64,000 nucleotides of DNA, from assembly GCA_002428265.1 (NCBI GenBank), contig DIUR01000012.1, positions 248,001 through 312,000 of the forward strand, given 5' to 3'. This DNA is from Bacteriovoracaceae bacterium UBA6153 (lineage in GTDB: Bacteria; Bdellovibrionota; Bacteriovoracia; Bacteriovoracales; Bacteriovoracaceae). Position numbers and translations under genes: made by a program. This document shows, one piece after another, positions 45,199 to 54,112 of this stretch. Position 1 is the first letter of the stretch. Every line of letters starts with the position of its first letter. The notes under the pieces were generated by a model. The model was not told where the DNA came from and made no database searches. It saw only the letters and a list, made by a program, of their open reading frames with translations.

Positions 45199-46761
45199 CT
45201 AGAAAAATGTTTTAAGACTAATTTTCTCACTACCGTTAACACTGAATCTTCCCACTAAATTTTCAACCTTCGTTGAAGCATTTAATGAATACAATTCATA
45301 CTCACCTGCAGGTAATTTAAATGAGTTCATACGCACCTGATTCGGAAGCGTAATCCATGATCTAAGATCTGCCTTTTCAGTCTCAGCAATACCTCTTGAA
45401 GCAAGATTATATGCTGCTGTTCCAGACATTAGAGCAATTCCATCACCCATTTTATCCTGAAGATTTTTATAAGTCAGATAAGCTCCACCCAAGGCTGCCA
45501 GGTGTTTTGCGGCCACTCTTGTTCCAGTTTTCACCAGATTCATAGTCGCTTCAGAGTCCATCGTGTAGTAGGCCATTTCAGATAACGGATCAACTAACAA
45601 CCCGCTTTTTTCACTTACAATACTGCCAGCTTTTTTAACAATAAGTTTTATGTCTTCATTATTTGCTCTGTAAGGAATCGTCGGCATTTCAAATGAGATT
45701 TTCGGAATAACCTGGTCAACGATGACCAGAGCATGTTTTGAAAATCCAATGAAATCTCCTGCTGTCCCAACAGTTACCTTAGCTGCTTCAAGCCCTACTG
45801 GAAATTCGTATTTCTTGATTTGCTTGCTTGAGATTAATCCTTCATGCCAGACGATATAGACATTGTCTCTGTCGCCTTTGGCGAAACGTTTAATCTGATC
45901 ATCAGAGTATGCACTAACAGCTTGCTCAAGCGGAGTTGAAACTACGAAATTCTTGCGAACAAGCTCAGGATTCATATCAGGAAGTTTTTTGTACTCCTTA
46001 TTGAAGTCTGTGTATTTCGTATTAAAGCTTTGATAGCTGTTGTAATACCTGAAAACTGTATTTTTAGATTCTTTATAAAGACCTAATGCAATCTGGCGGT
46101 CACTTGAAGAGTCTGCTTTCTCATGAAGAACAGCACCAACAAATTTAGCAAGAAGATCATCTTTATAAGTAACTTCTCCAGCATATGTCTTTTTAAAATC
46201 TTCTAGGATTGAGTTCCACTCAAGAAGTACAGCTTTCGCTGCAGTTAAGTGAAATCTTTTTTTAGATTCATCTAATGGAACAGATGGGATGTCTTTTGTC
46301 GAAGTCACTTTGCCTTTATTATCGCGAGTTTCTTCTTTATAAGCTTCATACTCACCTTTTTCATAAAGGTTATAATGAGAAAGAATAGTGTAATAACGAA
46401 TTAGAGATCTTTCGTATTTTTCACCATAATAATTATCTGCTGATGAGTTACCAAGAGCTCCAGCAACTTTTTTAGAGATTGAAACAGTAAAGAGCTTATC
46501 TGAAAGATCACGGGCCTTATCAAAGTTCTGTAGTGCCTGGTAATACTCTCCACTATATAAGTGAAGAGTACCAAGTTCTAAATATTTTAATAAACGCGAT
46601 TCTTCGTCCTTATAGATTGCATCACTCTTCATCACATCAAGTGCTGATTTGTAATCTTTCTTTTGAACCATCTCTCTATACTTTAGAATTTCTTTTTGAT
46701 TACCGGCACAGCCGGCAAAAGCGAAAACTGCTAAGAGTAAAAAAGCGTTTATCTTATTCAT
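45199..46761 (-). CDS. COG3014-like TPR lipoprotein
   Basis: 520 residues with lipobox FAFAGCAG. Tandem TPR-like helices in residues 25-120 (YREMVQKKDYKSALDVM, LELGTLHLYSGEYYQALQNFDKAR) fit the COG3014 family, followed by a helical and beta-rich domain (VIVDQVIPKISFEMPTI). Three bases separate it from the upstream LpoB-like gene, a pair seen with LPP20 in other Gram-negative bacteria. Likely an outer-membrane-anchored envelope factor; function not proven. Confidence 0.7.
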   Translation of the reverse strand: MNKINAFLLLAVFAFAGCAGNQKEILKYREMVQKKDYKSALDVMKSDAIYKDEESRLLKYLELGTLHLYSGEYYQALQNFDKARDLSDKLFTVSISKKVAGALGNSSADNYYGEKYERSLIRYYTILSHYNLYEKGEYEAYKEETRDNKGKVTSTKDIPSVPLDESKKRFHLTAAKAVLLEWNSILEDFKKTYAGEVTYKDDLLAKFVGAVLHEKADSSSDRQIALGLYKESKNTVFRYYNSYQSFNTKYTDFNKEYKKLPDMNPELVRKNFVVSTPLEQAVSAYSDDQIKRFAKGDRDNVYIVWHEGLISSKQIKKYEFPVGLEAAKVTVGTAGDFIGFSKHALVIVDQVIPKISFEMPTIPYRANNEDIKLIVKKAGSIVSEKSGLLVDPLSEMAYYTMDSEATMNLVKTGTRVAAKHLAALGGAYLTYKNLQDKMGDGIALMSGTAAYNLASRGIAETEKADLRSWITLPNQVRMNSFKLPAGEYELYSLNASTKVENLVGRFSVNGSEKISLKTFF

Positions 46762-46764
46762 TGA

Positions 46765-47379
46765 TTACCAGCCAGACTTTGCTTGCTCAGAGTATTTTTG
46801 GGCCTTAGCACGTACACGAAGAACTTCTTCTGAAGTCTTAAGGTTAGTCATTCTCATGTTAACTGTGTATTGCTTAATTGTTCTTCCATCTCTTGTTTCT
46901 GGGTTCATACGAACAGCACCAAGGATGATTAGATCAGCACCAGTTTGTTTTCCGATTTGAACCATTTGAGCTGGATCAACCATACCTTCTGATTGGTACT
47001 TAACTTCTTTAAGAATTTTATCGCGACCTTGGTTGTCGATGATTGTATATTCACCTGAAGCTGAGAACTCGTTAAGAAGTTCATCGTTCATGTCAGCGAT
47101 TGGAAAATATGGCTCTGATGTTTCGTTCTGAACATCCATGATGAAAATTTTTGGCTTCTTCTTAGTTTCGCCAAGGTATCTTTGGAATCCTTTGTGCTTT
47201 TGAATTTGATCAAGGATGTCTTTCACTGCAGTTTCTGTATCTTTGATTACCCATTTGTCAGTGATAGTAAGCGCTTTTTCGTCACCTTTAGCACCGTCAA
47301 CTCTTTCAGCTTTGAAGCTTGAACAGCTAGTTAATAAAACAGACATAAGAATCGCGACAAGCGTAAGACTTGCTTTCAT
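46765..47379 (-). CDS. LpoB-like penicillin-binding-protein activator
   Basis: 204 residues, lipobox LLTSCSSF. The TolB-N-like domain (KIFIMDVQNETSEPYF, DMNDELLNEFSASGEYTIIDNQGRDKIL, GADLIILGAVR) matches LpoB/CsgG-type proteins; LpoB activates PBP1B from the outer membrane in E. coli. Co-transcribed with the COG3014-like gene. Whether it activates a PBP here is inferred. Confidence 0.8.
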   Translation of the reverse strand: MKASLTLVAILMSVLLTSCSSFKAERVDGAKGDEKALTITDKWVIKDTETAVKDILDQIQKHKGFQRYLGETKKKPKIFIMDVQNETSEPYFPIADMNDELLNEFSASGEYTIIDNQGRDKILKEVKYQSEGMVDPAQMVQIGKQTGADLIILGAVRMNPETRDGRTIKQYTVNMRMTNLKTSEEVLRVRAKAQKYSEQAKSGW

Positions 47380-47486
47380 TAGAACTCCTCTTTGGGGGTT
47401 ATTAAGTTAATGAAAAGATTCTATGAGGGTGCGAACAGAGCTACAAGCTCATTTATGATTATTTTTATGACTACGCGCAAAGGATT

Positions 47487-47936
47487 TTAATAAATGATAA
47501 TCCCGACTGGATCAGTAGAAAATGACTTCATAACGTCAAGCCTTGCACCAACTTCTGTCTCTGATTTTGAGATTGCTCTAATTTCTTTTTCGGCCTTCTC
47601 TTGGTCAAAACTTAGGTCATTGTACTCGACTGTGCACGTTGAAATAGCAGTGTAAGTTCCAACACAAGTGGCCACTCCTAAATCACCTACCAAAAGCAGA
47701 TTTTTCCCGTCTGTAGGAAGCAAACCTTGAAGTTCAATATTTTGACGAGTTCCTGTTAGCAATCTTGGAAGTTTATATTTTATAAAAATAGTGTTTCCTT
47801 CAATTCTTTTTTCAAAGTCAGAAAGTTTAAATTTAGCAAATTCTTTTAGCCCTTCCGCTACTGGCACTTCATAAGTTGCAGCTAAGGAAGTATTAACGAA
47901 CACTATTGATAGTAATAATGCAAAAAATGTTTTCAT
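47487..47936 (-). CDS. Secreted protein of unknown function
   Basis: 149 residues from ATG 47936 with a Sec signal (LLSIVFVNTSLAA). The mature domain is small, beta-rich, with one cysteine pair (ATCVGTYTAISTC). It starts right after the stop of the TPR regulator, with AGGAAC as ribosome site, and is its likely operon partner. No family recognised. Confidence 0.6.
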   Translation of the reverse strand: MKTFFALLLSIVFVNTSLAATYEVPVAEGLKEFAKFKLSDFEKRIEGNTIFIKYKLPRLLTGTRQNIELQGLLPTDGKNLLLVGDLGVATCVGTYTAISTCTVEYNDLSFDQEKAEKEIRAISKSETEVGARLDVMKSFSTDPVGIIIY

Positions 47937-47937
47937 C

Positions 47938-49698
47938 TTAGTTCCTACTTTTTTTGAGCAAATATTTAATCGCTCTTGCCTGTCCAATTGATATCACAAA
48001 ACCTAGTTTTTTCAAAGTTCGCAAATCTCGAGAAGCGGTTACATCGCTTACACTAAAGAGCTTCTGGTAACTTGATACATCAAGATATTCATTCTTAGTT
48101 AGATACTTTAATGATTTTATTTGCCTGAAATTCAGTTGACTTGAGCTCTCATTCACTGGATCTGTAGAAGTTTCTTCTATGAATTGTTCGGCCATCGCTC
48201 TCTTTTTTAAATTAACCTTAAATTTTCTGTCAGAGCTAAAATGATAACCATTTTCACTCGTTTCTATCCAGGCGCTGCCACTACCTAAGTTTTTTCTCAA
48301 AGACCTGATGGCAGTGTAAATGACATTGTCGTGCCTAAGGGGATCATACTGATGGCCCCAGACCTTTGTACATAGATCTGATTTCTCACTTAATCCCGAC
48401 AAAATGGCCTTAAGCAATTTAGTATCAGTAGGAGTTAGTTTTGATTCAGGTGATTCTATTTTATCATTGAAAAAAAGGATGACTCTATTGGATTCATCAT
48501 CAAGATAAAGAAGAGACTCTCCCCTTTTAATCTTTAGCTCTTCAAATAATAAAGTTAGATAACCTGACTCAATGATCTTAGAAACCTTATCTGTTTCATT
48601 ATCAAGAGTCAGTAAAAAATCATTATAGAGATCTTCACGGTTTTGTGAGCTTAGATTACTAATTCCATTTCTTGAGAGAATATTGGAATTAATAATATTG
48701 TTAAACTTGAGAGACTTTTTATTTAAATCTTCTTTAATGGAGTGCTTATTAACGCCTTCAAAAAGCTTATATTCAAATCCCATGATTTGAATTTCCGAGC
48801 TTTTATCCGCTTCAAAATTAAGACATCTTCTCGCTGAACGTAAATAATTCCAGGCCAATGCCTGTTTACCCATTTGATAAAAATTTTCTGCATACCTGAG
48901 ATTAAGCTGAATTTCCTGCCTGCGATTTTCCGTTGCAAAAATATTTGCAGATATCCCCTCGAGTATTTTCTCCGAAAGATCAAATCTTCCTCTCAGCGTG
49001 TACTGTCTTGAAAGCTCCAATCCAATCGCTGCTCGGCTGTAGTTATCCTCTGTCACGAGCTCATTAAATTTAGCTTGAAGTTTACTCAGAATTTCTAATC
49101 TATCATGCCCATACTGTGCCTGATACTGAAGCTCTGCAATCTCTATTGCCTCAGTCACACTCTTGTTTCCAATTTGTTTTGATAATTTTTCAGCTGTCTT
49201 AAGTAAATCCAGTCCAACATTGATCTCGCCTAAGCGTAGTTTTATGTGAGCTAGCAGGTCGGTTGAAAGTGATCGCCCGTAAAGATCTCTTGCTTCAATA
49301 GCAGCATCAAAAGATTTCAATGCCCATTTCATAGACAATTGAAACTTACCCAGGAAAAACAGATAAAAAGCAATTCCCTGATAGACGTAAAACTTTTGAA
49401 GACTTGAACTCTCAGAGTTCAGCGATTTTAGATTCATTCTAAAAATTTTAAAAGCTCTCTTATATTGAGACTTTCTTGTGAATCCTAAACCTAGAAAAAA
49501 TCTGCACGCTGATCTTTCAGTGCTACTCAATAAAGAAAATGATTCTTTATAAAGAATTTTGGCCTCTGCAATCTTTCCTGAAAATACTAAAGAGCCCACT
49601 AATCCTGGAATATCCTCAGCACGAGAATCCGCTTTGGGATCAAAGGATCTCAAAACTGCTTTTTGATAATTTCCGGATAAAAAGTCCTTATCTAACAT
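47938..49698 (-). CDS. TPR protein with two C-terminal DNA-binding domains
   Basis: 586 residues. Residues ~20-330 are TPR-like helix pairs (AKILYKESFSLL, GEINVGLDLLKTAEKLSK). A winged helix of the OmpR type follows (LTPTDTKLLKAILSG ... YTAIRSLRKNLG ... GYHF), then a DeoR-like HTH near the C-terminus (YQKLFSVSDVTASRDLRTLKKLG). Such large TPR-wHTH regulators are common in Bdellovibrio-like genomes. The adjacent secreted protein and the divergent haem operon at 49850 are candidate targets. Confidence 0.7.
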   Translation of the reverse strand: MLDKDFLSGNYQKAVLRSFDPKADSRAEDIPGLVGSLVFSGKIAEAKILYKESFSLLSSTERSACRFFLGLGFTRKSQYKRAFKIFRMNLKSLNSESSSLQKFYVYQGIAFYLFFLGKFQLSMKWALKSFDAAIEARDLYGRSLSTDLLAHIKLRLGEINVGLDLLKTAEKLSKQIGNKSVTEAIEIAELQYQAQYGHDRLEILSKLQAKFNELVTEDNYSRAAIGLELSRQYTLRGRFDLSEKILEGISANIFATENRRQEIQLNLRYAENFYQMGKQALAWNYLRSARRCLNFEADKSSEIQIMGFEYKLFEGVNKHSIKEDLNKKSLKFNNIINSNILSRNGISNLSSQNREDLYNDFLLTLDNETDKVSKIIESGYLTLLFEELKIKRGESLLYLDDESNRVILFFNDKIESPESKLTPTDTKLLKAILSGLSEKSDLCTKVWGHQYDPLRHDNVIYTAIRSLRKNLGSGSAWIETSENGYHFSSDRKFKVNLKKRAMAEQFIEETSTDPVNESSSQLNFRQIKSLKYLTKNEYLDVSSYQKLFSVSDVTASRDLRTLKKLGFVISIGQARAIKYLLKKSRN

Positions 49699-49849
49699 TC
49701 AAAAGGTATAGCACGACTTACTACTATCCCGTCAAATCCCGTCACTAAACCTTATATAGTCTTCATGGATCAAGCTTCAACCAATTGCTAGATTGGATAA
49801 AGCGGGTTGCCTTAATTTAGACAACCTTTGGATTTTTCAGGAGATCTTT

Positions 49850-50530
49850 ATGAAAACTGTGCCTTTATTAATCTTATTCACACTGCTCTCCGGGTGCAAT
49901 TACTCGCTCGATAAGACTCCGCTCTTATTCAAGGAAGGTAATGCTGGCCTTGTACAAATTCCGGCAGGCACTGTCGCAAGTTATGAAGTTATCAACCTAA
50001 GTATCATGCAGCCAAAATGTATTGAATGTCATTCGGCCGCTGCGGGAGATGCAGGAGGAGTCAATCTCGAAAACTTTGCTAACGTGACAGCAAACTTAGA
50101 TATCATCAAGTCTGAAGTTCTCGCAGACAGCATGCCAAAAAATAGAACGAAACTCACTGCTAGAGAAAAAGAACTTTTAATAAAATGGATTGATGCTGGA
50201 GGACCTCTTAATGGTGTGGCAGATACCACCCCCCAAACTCCCGCACCAACTCCAACTCCTCAACCTGCACCAGATGTTCAGTTTATCAGTTACGAGATGG
50301 TGCATGTGAATGTCATTCAACCAAGATGTCTTAATTGCCACTCAGAAGCCGCGGGCAACAGAGGTGATGTCAATCTTGAAACTTATGAAAACGTAGCCGC
50401 ACTCTCAAGTGTGATCGAAGAAGAAATAAAAAGTGGATCGATGCCACGACCTAAAAACAAGCCACTCACACCAGAACAAAAAGACATGATCTTGAAATGG
50501 ATTGCAAATGGATCTCCAAAAACCAACTAA
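49850..50530 (+). CDS. Diheme c-type cytochrome lipoprotein with duplicated domain
   Basis: 226 residues from ATG 49850 (GGAG upstream), lipobox LLSGC. Two similar modules: CIECHSAAAGDAGGVNLE...MPKNRTKLTAREKELLIKWIDAG and CLNCHSEAAGNRGDVNLE...MPRPKNKPLTPEQKDMILKWI, each with one CxxCH and a following Met that may ligate haem. A proline/threonine linker separates them. These Planctomycete-like cytochrome-c domains (PSCyt family) are periplasmic. First gene of an operon with YceI and a haem-barrel gene. Confidence 0.85.
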   Translation: MKTVPLLILFTLLSGCNYSLDKTPLLFKEGNAGLVQIPAGTVASYEVINLSIMQPKCIECHSAAAGDAGGVNLENFANVTANLDIIKSEVLADSMPKNRTKLTAREKELLIKWIDAGGPLNGVADTTPQTPAPTPTPQPAPDVQFISYEMVHVNVIQPRCLNCHSEAAGNRGDVNLETYENVAALSSVIEEEIKSGSMPRPKNKPLTPEQKDMILKWIANGSPKTN

Positions 50531-50539
50531 GGATGAATT

Positions 50540-51076
50540 ATGAAAATGTTGATACTCGCATTAGGTTTATTAAACACACTTGTTATGGCGGAAGACTATG
50601 TTTCAAATCCTTCAAAAGGCCATCTCGTCTTTGAAGCTGTTGGAAAACCCGCAATGATAAAAATAAAAGGAGAAAGTCCTGCTCCCAAATCATCAATGAT
50701 GCACTCAAAGGGTTCTGTCAGGATTGAATCAGCTCTTGAACTCGATCAATTAAAAACAGGAATTGATTTAAGAGATGAACACATGAAAGAAAAGTATCTT
50801 GAAATTAAAAAATATTCACAGGCAAAACTTATAATAGAAAATCTAGCAATACCTGAGAATACAGAAATCAAAGATCAGGAATTTTCTGGAACATTAAACC
50901 TTCATGGCAAAGAAGCCCCAGTTAAAGGAGTTTTTAACATGAGTAAAGATCGTTTAGTTGAAGCAGAATTTAAAATCAAACTGACTGATTATGGAATTGA
51001 AATACCTGAGTATATGGGAATCAATGTGGCCGAGACAGTTAATATAAAAACTAAAATTCAGTTTGAGAAAAAATGA
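50540..51076 (+). CDS. YceI family periplasmic protein
   Basis: 178 residues with signal peptide ending VMA. YceI-type lipocalin-like barrel (YVSNPSKGHLVFEAVGKPA, TGIDLRDEHMKEKYLEI, FSGTLNLHGKEAPVKGVF). YceI proteins bind isoprenoid quinones or long lipids. Nine bases after the cytochrome gene and overlapping the barrel gene by 4 bases (ATGA), so the three are co-translated. Confidence 0.88.
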   Translation: MKMLILALGLLNTLVMAEDYVSNPSKGHLVFEAVGKPAMIKIKGESPAPKSSMMHSKGSVRIESALELDQLKTGIDLRDEHMKEKYLEIKKYSQAKLIIENLAIPENTEIKDQEFSGTLNLHGKEAPVKGVFNMSKDRLVEAEFKIKLTDYGIEIPEYMGINVAETVNIKTKIQFEKK

Positions 51077-52152
51077 AAAAATTAATTCTGTTAATATTAT
51101 TTGCCTCATCAAGCACTGCTCACGCTTTTCCTGAGATGATCAGGCACAACTATCCAAATTGCATAGCTTGTCACGAGTCTCCCTCAGGCGGAGGGCTGCT
51201 AACTCCCTATGGGAGAACAATTTCTCATACTGTTCTCAGTACCTGGGGAGGAGAAAAAGAGGCCCGCCCTTTTTATGGTGCTTTGGATAATAAATATACC
51301 AAGTCCTGGCTGAATTTAGGCGGAGACTTGCGAGCACTTCAACTTCATCAAAACAGTAAGGCAGGTATGCAAGGAAGATTTATACGAATGCAGACTGGTC
51401 TTGAAGCTGCTGTAAAATATATGAATTTTAAAATTGTTTCTTTTTTTGGGAAACAAGAACAAGACAATATGGTTCGAGGAGAAAGTATTCGTCACTATGT
51501 TATGTATCAACCGTCGGATGAGCTATCTATTAGAGCTGGAAGATTCGTTCCTAACTTTGGTCTCAATATCCCAGAGCATACACTTGCCACCAGAAGAAGC
51601 TTAGGTTTTGATCAAGGCTCTGAAAGAGACCAGATCGAAGTCATGTGGGGGGGAGAAAAACTTAACGTCTCAGGAAGTGCCTCAAAAACTGTTTTAAATG
51701 AAATGCGAAAAACTCAAGAGAGAGCTTTTAGCGCGCAGGTAAACTACACTCTCTTTGATAGCTATCGTATAGGCCTTAACTCTTGGCTTGGAAAAGACAA
51801 TGGAAGATCACGCCAGATCTTTGGAATAAATGCAGCACTGGGATTCACTGATAAGTTTTATTATCTAAGTGAGTTTGATATGCAGTCTGGTTTCGATAGA
51901 AAAAAAGGGCTCTTTCATTTCAGCAAACTTGGATACGAGATTGTTAAAGGCTTTCACCTATTGGCCCTGGAAGAATATAGAAAGAGTGACTTAAAAAACG
52001 ACAAGACTCTTTTAAACGCTCATGGGCTTGGGGCCCAATGGTTTCCAAGGCCTCATATTGATCTAGAGTTTTTATGGAATAAAAGAAGAGTGGCCCAACA
52101 ATCAAGAGACTATACTGACTATGCTTACTTGATGATGCATTACTATTTTTAG
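51073..52152 (+). CDS. Outer-membrane beta-barrel with an N-terminal haem-binding motif
   Basis: 359 residues with signal peptide cut near AHA (17). Just after cleavage is a single CIACH motif within PNCIACHESPSGGGLLTPYGR, expected to carry one covalent haem. The remainder (residues ~75-359) is strand-rich with alternating aromatic girdles and ends in Phe (YLMMHYYF), a beta-barrel signature. A haem motif fused to a barrel recalls porin-cytochrome conduits, though this is much smaller than MtrB-type partners. A terminator follows. Confidence 0.75.
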   Translation: MKKLILLILFASSSTAHAFPEMIRHNYPNCIACHESPSGGGLLTPYGRTISHTVLSTWGGEKEARPFYGALDNKYTKSWLNLGGDLRALQLHQNSKAGMQGRFIRMQTGLEAAVKYMNFKIVSFFGKQEQDNMVRGESIRHYVMYQPSDELSIRAGRFVPNFGLNIPEHTLATRRSLGFDQGSERDQIEVMWGGEKLNVSGSASKTVLNEMRKTQERAFSAQVNYTLFDSYRIGLNSWLGKDNGRSRQIFGINAALGFTDKFYYLSEFDMQSGFDRKKGLFHFSKLGYEIVKGFHLLALEEYRKSDLKNDKTLLNAHGLGAQWFPRPHIDLEFLWNKRRVAQQSRDYTDYAYLMMHYYF

Positions 52153-52157
52153 CAAAA

Positions 52158-52187
52158 AAAAGGCCTGCATTATTAAGCAGGCCTTTT
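52158..52187. terminator. Rho-independent terminator
   Basis: AAAAGGCCTGC / GCAGGCCTTTT around ATTATTAA, near-identical to the terminator at 45163-45194. Serves both convergent genes. Confidence 0.9.
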
Positions 52188-52188
52188 A

Positions 52189-52980
52189 TTATTTAGCGAC
52201 TGAGCTCTTTTGTGTAGTGTCTTCCATCCACTCTGGCTTTCTGTAGCCGTTTGGAGTCTTCCCTTCTTCTGCTGGCTTTCTTGGCCCATCATTTACATCA
52301 GCTTTATCTGCTGTTCTATTTGTTGGCATAGGATCATTTTTAATAATCACATCTTCAACAACTTTCTTTAATTCTTCCTGAACACCTGGAACATCTTTTG
52401 ATAAAACTTTTGCACATGTGACTTCTACGTATTTTCTAACCATGTATTTTTCATCTTTATCAACATAAAGCTCAGGCTCTGAACTAACAGTTCCTAAAAA
52501 ACCAGTGTCGATAATAAGACCATTTTTATTTGCTACCGTTGGATGGATCTCAGCTGAAACAATACTCTTTAGAGCTTTCTCAAATCCAAGATACTTACAA
52601 AGAGCATCCCCTTCTGTTATTCTTTTTTCTTTCGGTTTTCTTGGATTACCGTAATCGACTCTGATAGCGTAAAAGTCTTTTCCGAAACCCGCTTCATCAA
52701 GATCAGCTGATGTAAATTTTTTAGCTTCGATGTTATTTTTCTTAGCTTTATCTTCAGCTTCTTTGGCATTTTCTACTTCTTTCTGCCATTTTTTCTTCTG
52801 TTGATTTTCTTTATAAGTATCAGACTCACCAAACTTAGCTATACATTTTTGAATCTGCTCTTCTGTCGATCGGCCACTAGCGACCATATCATCGCAAAGA
52901 TTTTTAACAACTGCTTTAGAAGTTGAAAAAGGTGCTACAGCTAGAAGGGTAAAAGATAAAAGTAATGTTTTGAAAGTCAT
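52189..52980 (-). CDS. Secreted protein with central coiled coil, unknown
   Basis: 263 residues, signal peptide cut near SKA. A basic, lysine/glutamate-rich helix at residues 55-90 (KENQQKKKWQKEVENAKEAE), then a domain with paired cysteines (DALCKYLGF, VTCAKVL) and a Pro/Lys-rich tail. No family recognised. A second secreted gene lies 51 bases upstream. Confidence 0.6.
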   Translation of the reverse strand: MTFKTLLLSFTLLAVAPFSTSKAVVKNLCDDMVASGRSTEEQIQKCIAKFGESDTYKENQQKKKWQKEVENAKEAEDKAKKNNIEAKKFTSADLDEAGFGKDFYAIRVDYGNPRKPKEKRITEGDALCKYLGFEKALKSIVSAEIHPTVANKNGLIIDTGFLGTVSSEPELYVDKDEKYMVRKYVEVTCAKVLSKDVPGVQEELKKVVEDVIIKNDPMPTNRTADKADVNDGPRKPAEEGKTPNGYRKPEWMEDTTQKSSVAK

Positions 52981-53031
52981 AATAAATACCTCGCTAGTAA
53001 CATCTTAAATCAATTTGATATTTTTAATAAC

Positions 53032-53946
53032 CTAGTAATTCGGTACGGAAAAAACTGCATTTGGAGTTCCCAGAAGTGATCCTCCAAGAGTTCTTACAAA
53101 TGTTCCGGTTCTTGTAATTTCAACAATCTGATTAAATACAGAATCAACTGCTAAAATATTCCCACTTAATGTTTTTGTGAGTGTACGAGGAGAGCCCATA
53201 ACCGCAGGATCAAGATAAAGCTGAGTTGATGAAGTTAAAGTGGCATTAGCAACTCTGATTTGATCAGTTGTCCCGTTGTAGCTTAAAGCAATAGACCCAT
53301 CATCGAGTTCAATACAACCATACGCTTGAGGAGTTCCTCCTAATGTCATTGTTGATCCAACCTGGACAGCATTGACTGTAAATCTTTTCGCATTGGCAGA
53401 TCCACAAACAACAAACTCTCCATTGGCCGTAGCATACAGCTGTTCTGGGTTAGCAGTAGCTCCAAGAGTATTAGGCCAGACCACTCCAGAAACTAAAGTT
53501 CTTCTGACTCCCGCTGAAGTAAATCTCTCAACGTTAGCGGCCTCAGATACCAGGATATCGCCATTACTTAACTGAGTTAATCCTCTCAATGCTCCTGTCA
53601 GATTGGCATCACTAATAAGAGTTCTATAGGTACCAGTCACTACAGAAATAGCTCCTACTCGTGGGGATCCATTTATTGTGAACATGATTTCATTTGTGTC
53701 TTTTTTAAAAGCCACTTCGTAGAAAGATTCTCCAATATTATCAAGATCTAAAAGTACCTGCTTATAATTTCCATTTGAATCAAGAAGGATCAAGGAGTCT
53801 GAGGCCATATTAACAACAACAATATCACCTGGCCTAATCACATTATTCTGCGTGGTCACAGTCGGGACAGGGTCTTCTTTTTTGCATCCAATTGTTAAGA
53901 TAAAAACACAAAAGAAGATAAATATTGATTTTAATGACATGCCCAT
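53032..53946 (-). CDS. Lipoprotein with beta-propeller (NHL/SMP30-like) repeats
   Basis: 304 residues with lipobox LTIGCKK. Repeated ~40-residue blades (VVNMASDSLILLDSNG, GDILVSEAANVERFTSAG, EFVVCGSANAKRFTVNA, GSIALSYNGTTDQIRVAN) suggest a six-blade propeller. Enzymatic or binding role unknown. The coding region is intact; first start is at 53946, with another ATG two codons on. Confidence 0.65.
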   Translation of the reverse strand: MGMSLKSIFIFFCVFILTIGCKKEDPVPTVTTQNNVIRPGDIVVVNMASDSLILLDSNGNYKQVLLDLDNIGESFYEVAFKKDTNEIMFTINGSPRVGAISVVTGTYRTLISDANLTGALRGLTQLSNGDILVSEAANVERFTSAGVRRTLVSGVVWPNTLGATANPEQLYATANGEFVVCGSANAKRFTVNAVQVGSTMTLGGTPQAYGCIELDDGSIALSYNGTTDQIRVANATLTSSTQLYLDPAVMGSPRTLTKTLSGNILAVDSVFNQIVEITRTGTFVRTLGGSLLGTPNAVFSVPNY

Positions 53947-54112
53947 ACCGTGAAACCTCTAAGAAACTTAACTCACAAATGAGTGAACTGACTTGCAAAC
54001 ATTCTATCAAAATTCACATTGCATCGGACTCAATGGTAGAAATTGCCTAAGTTTTATTACCAAACTAATTTATAATTAAGCATTTCTTAAGATTGATCGA
54101 GAAGCTTGTTGT

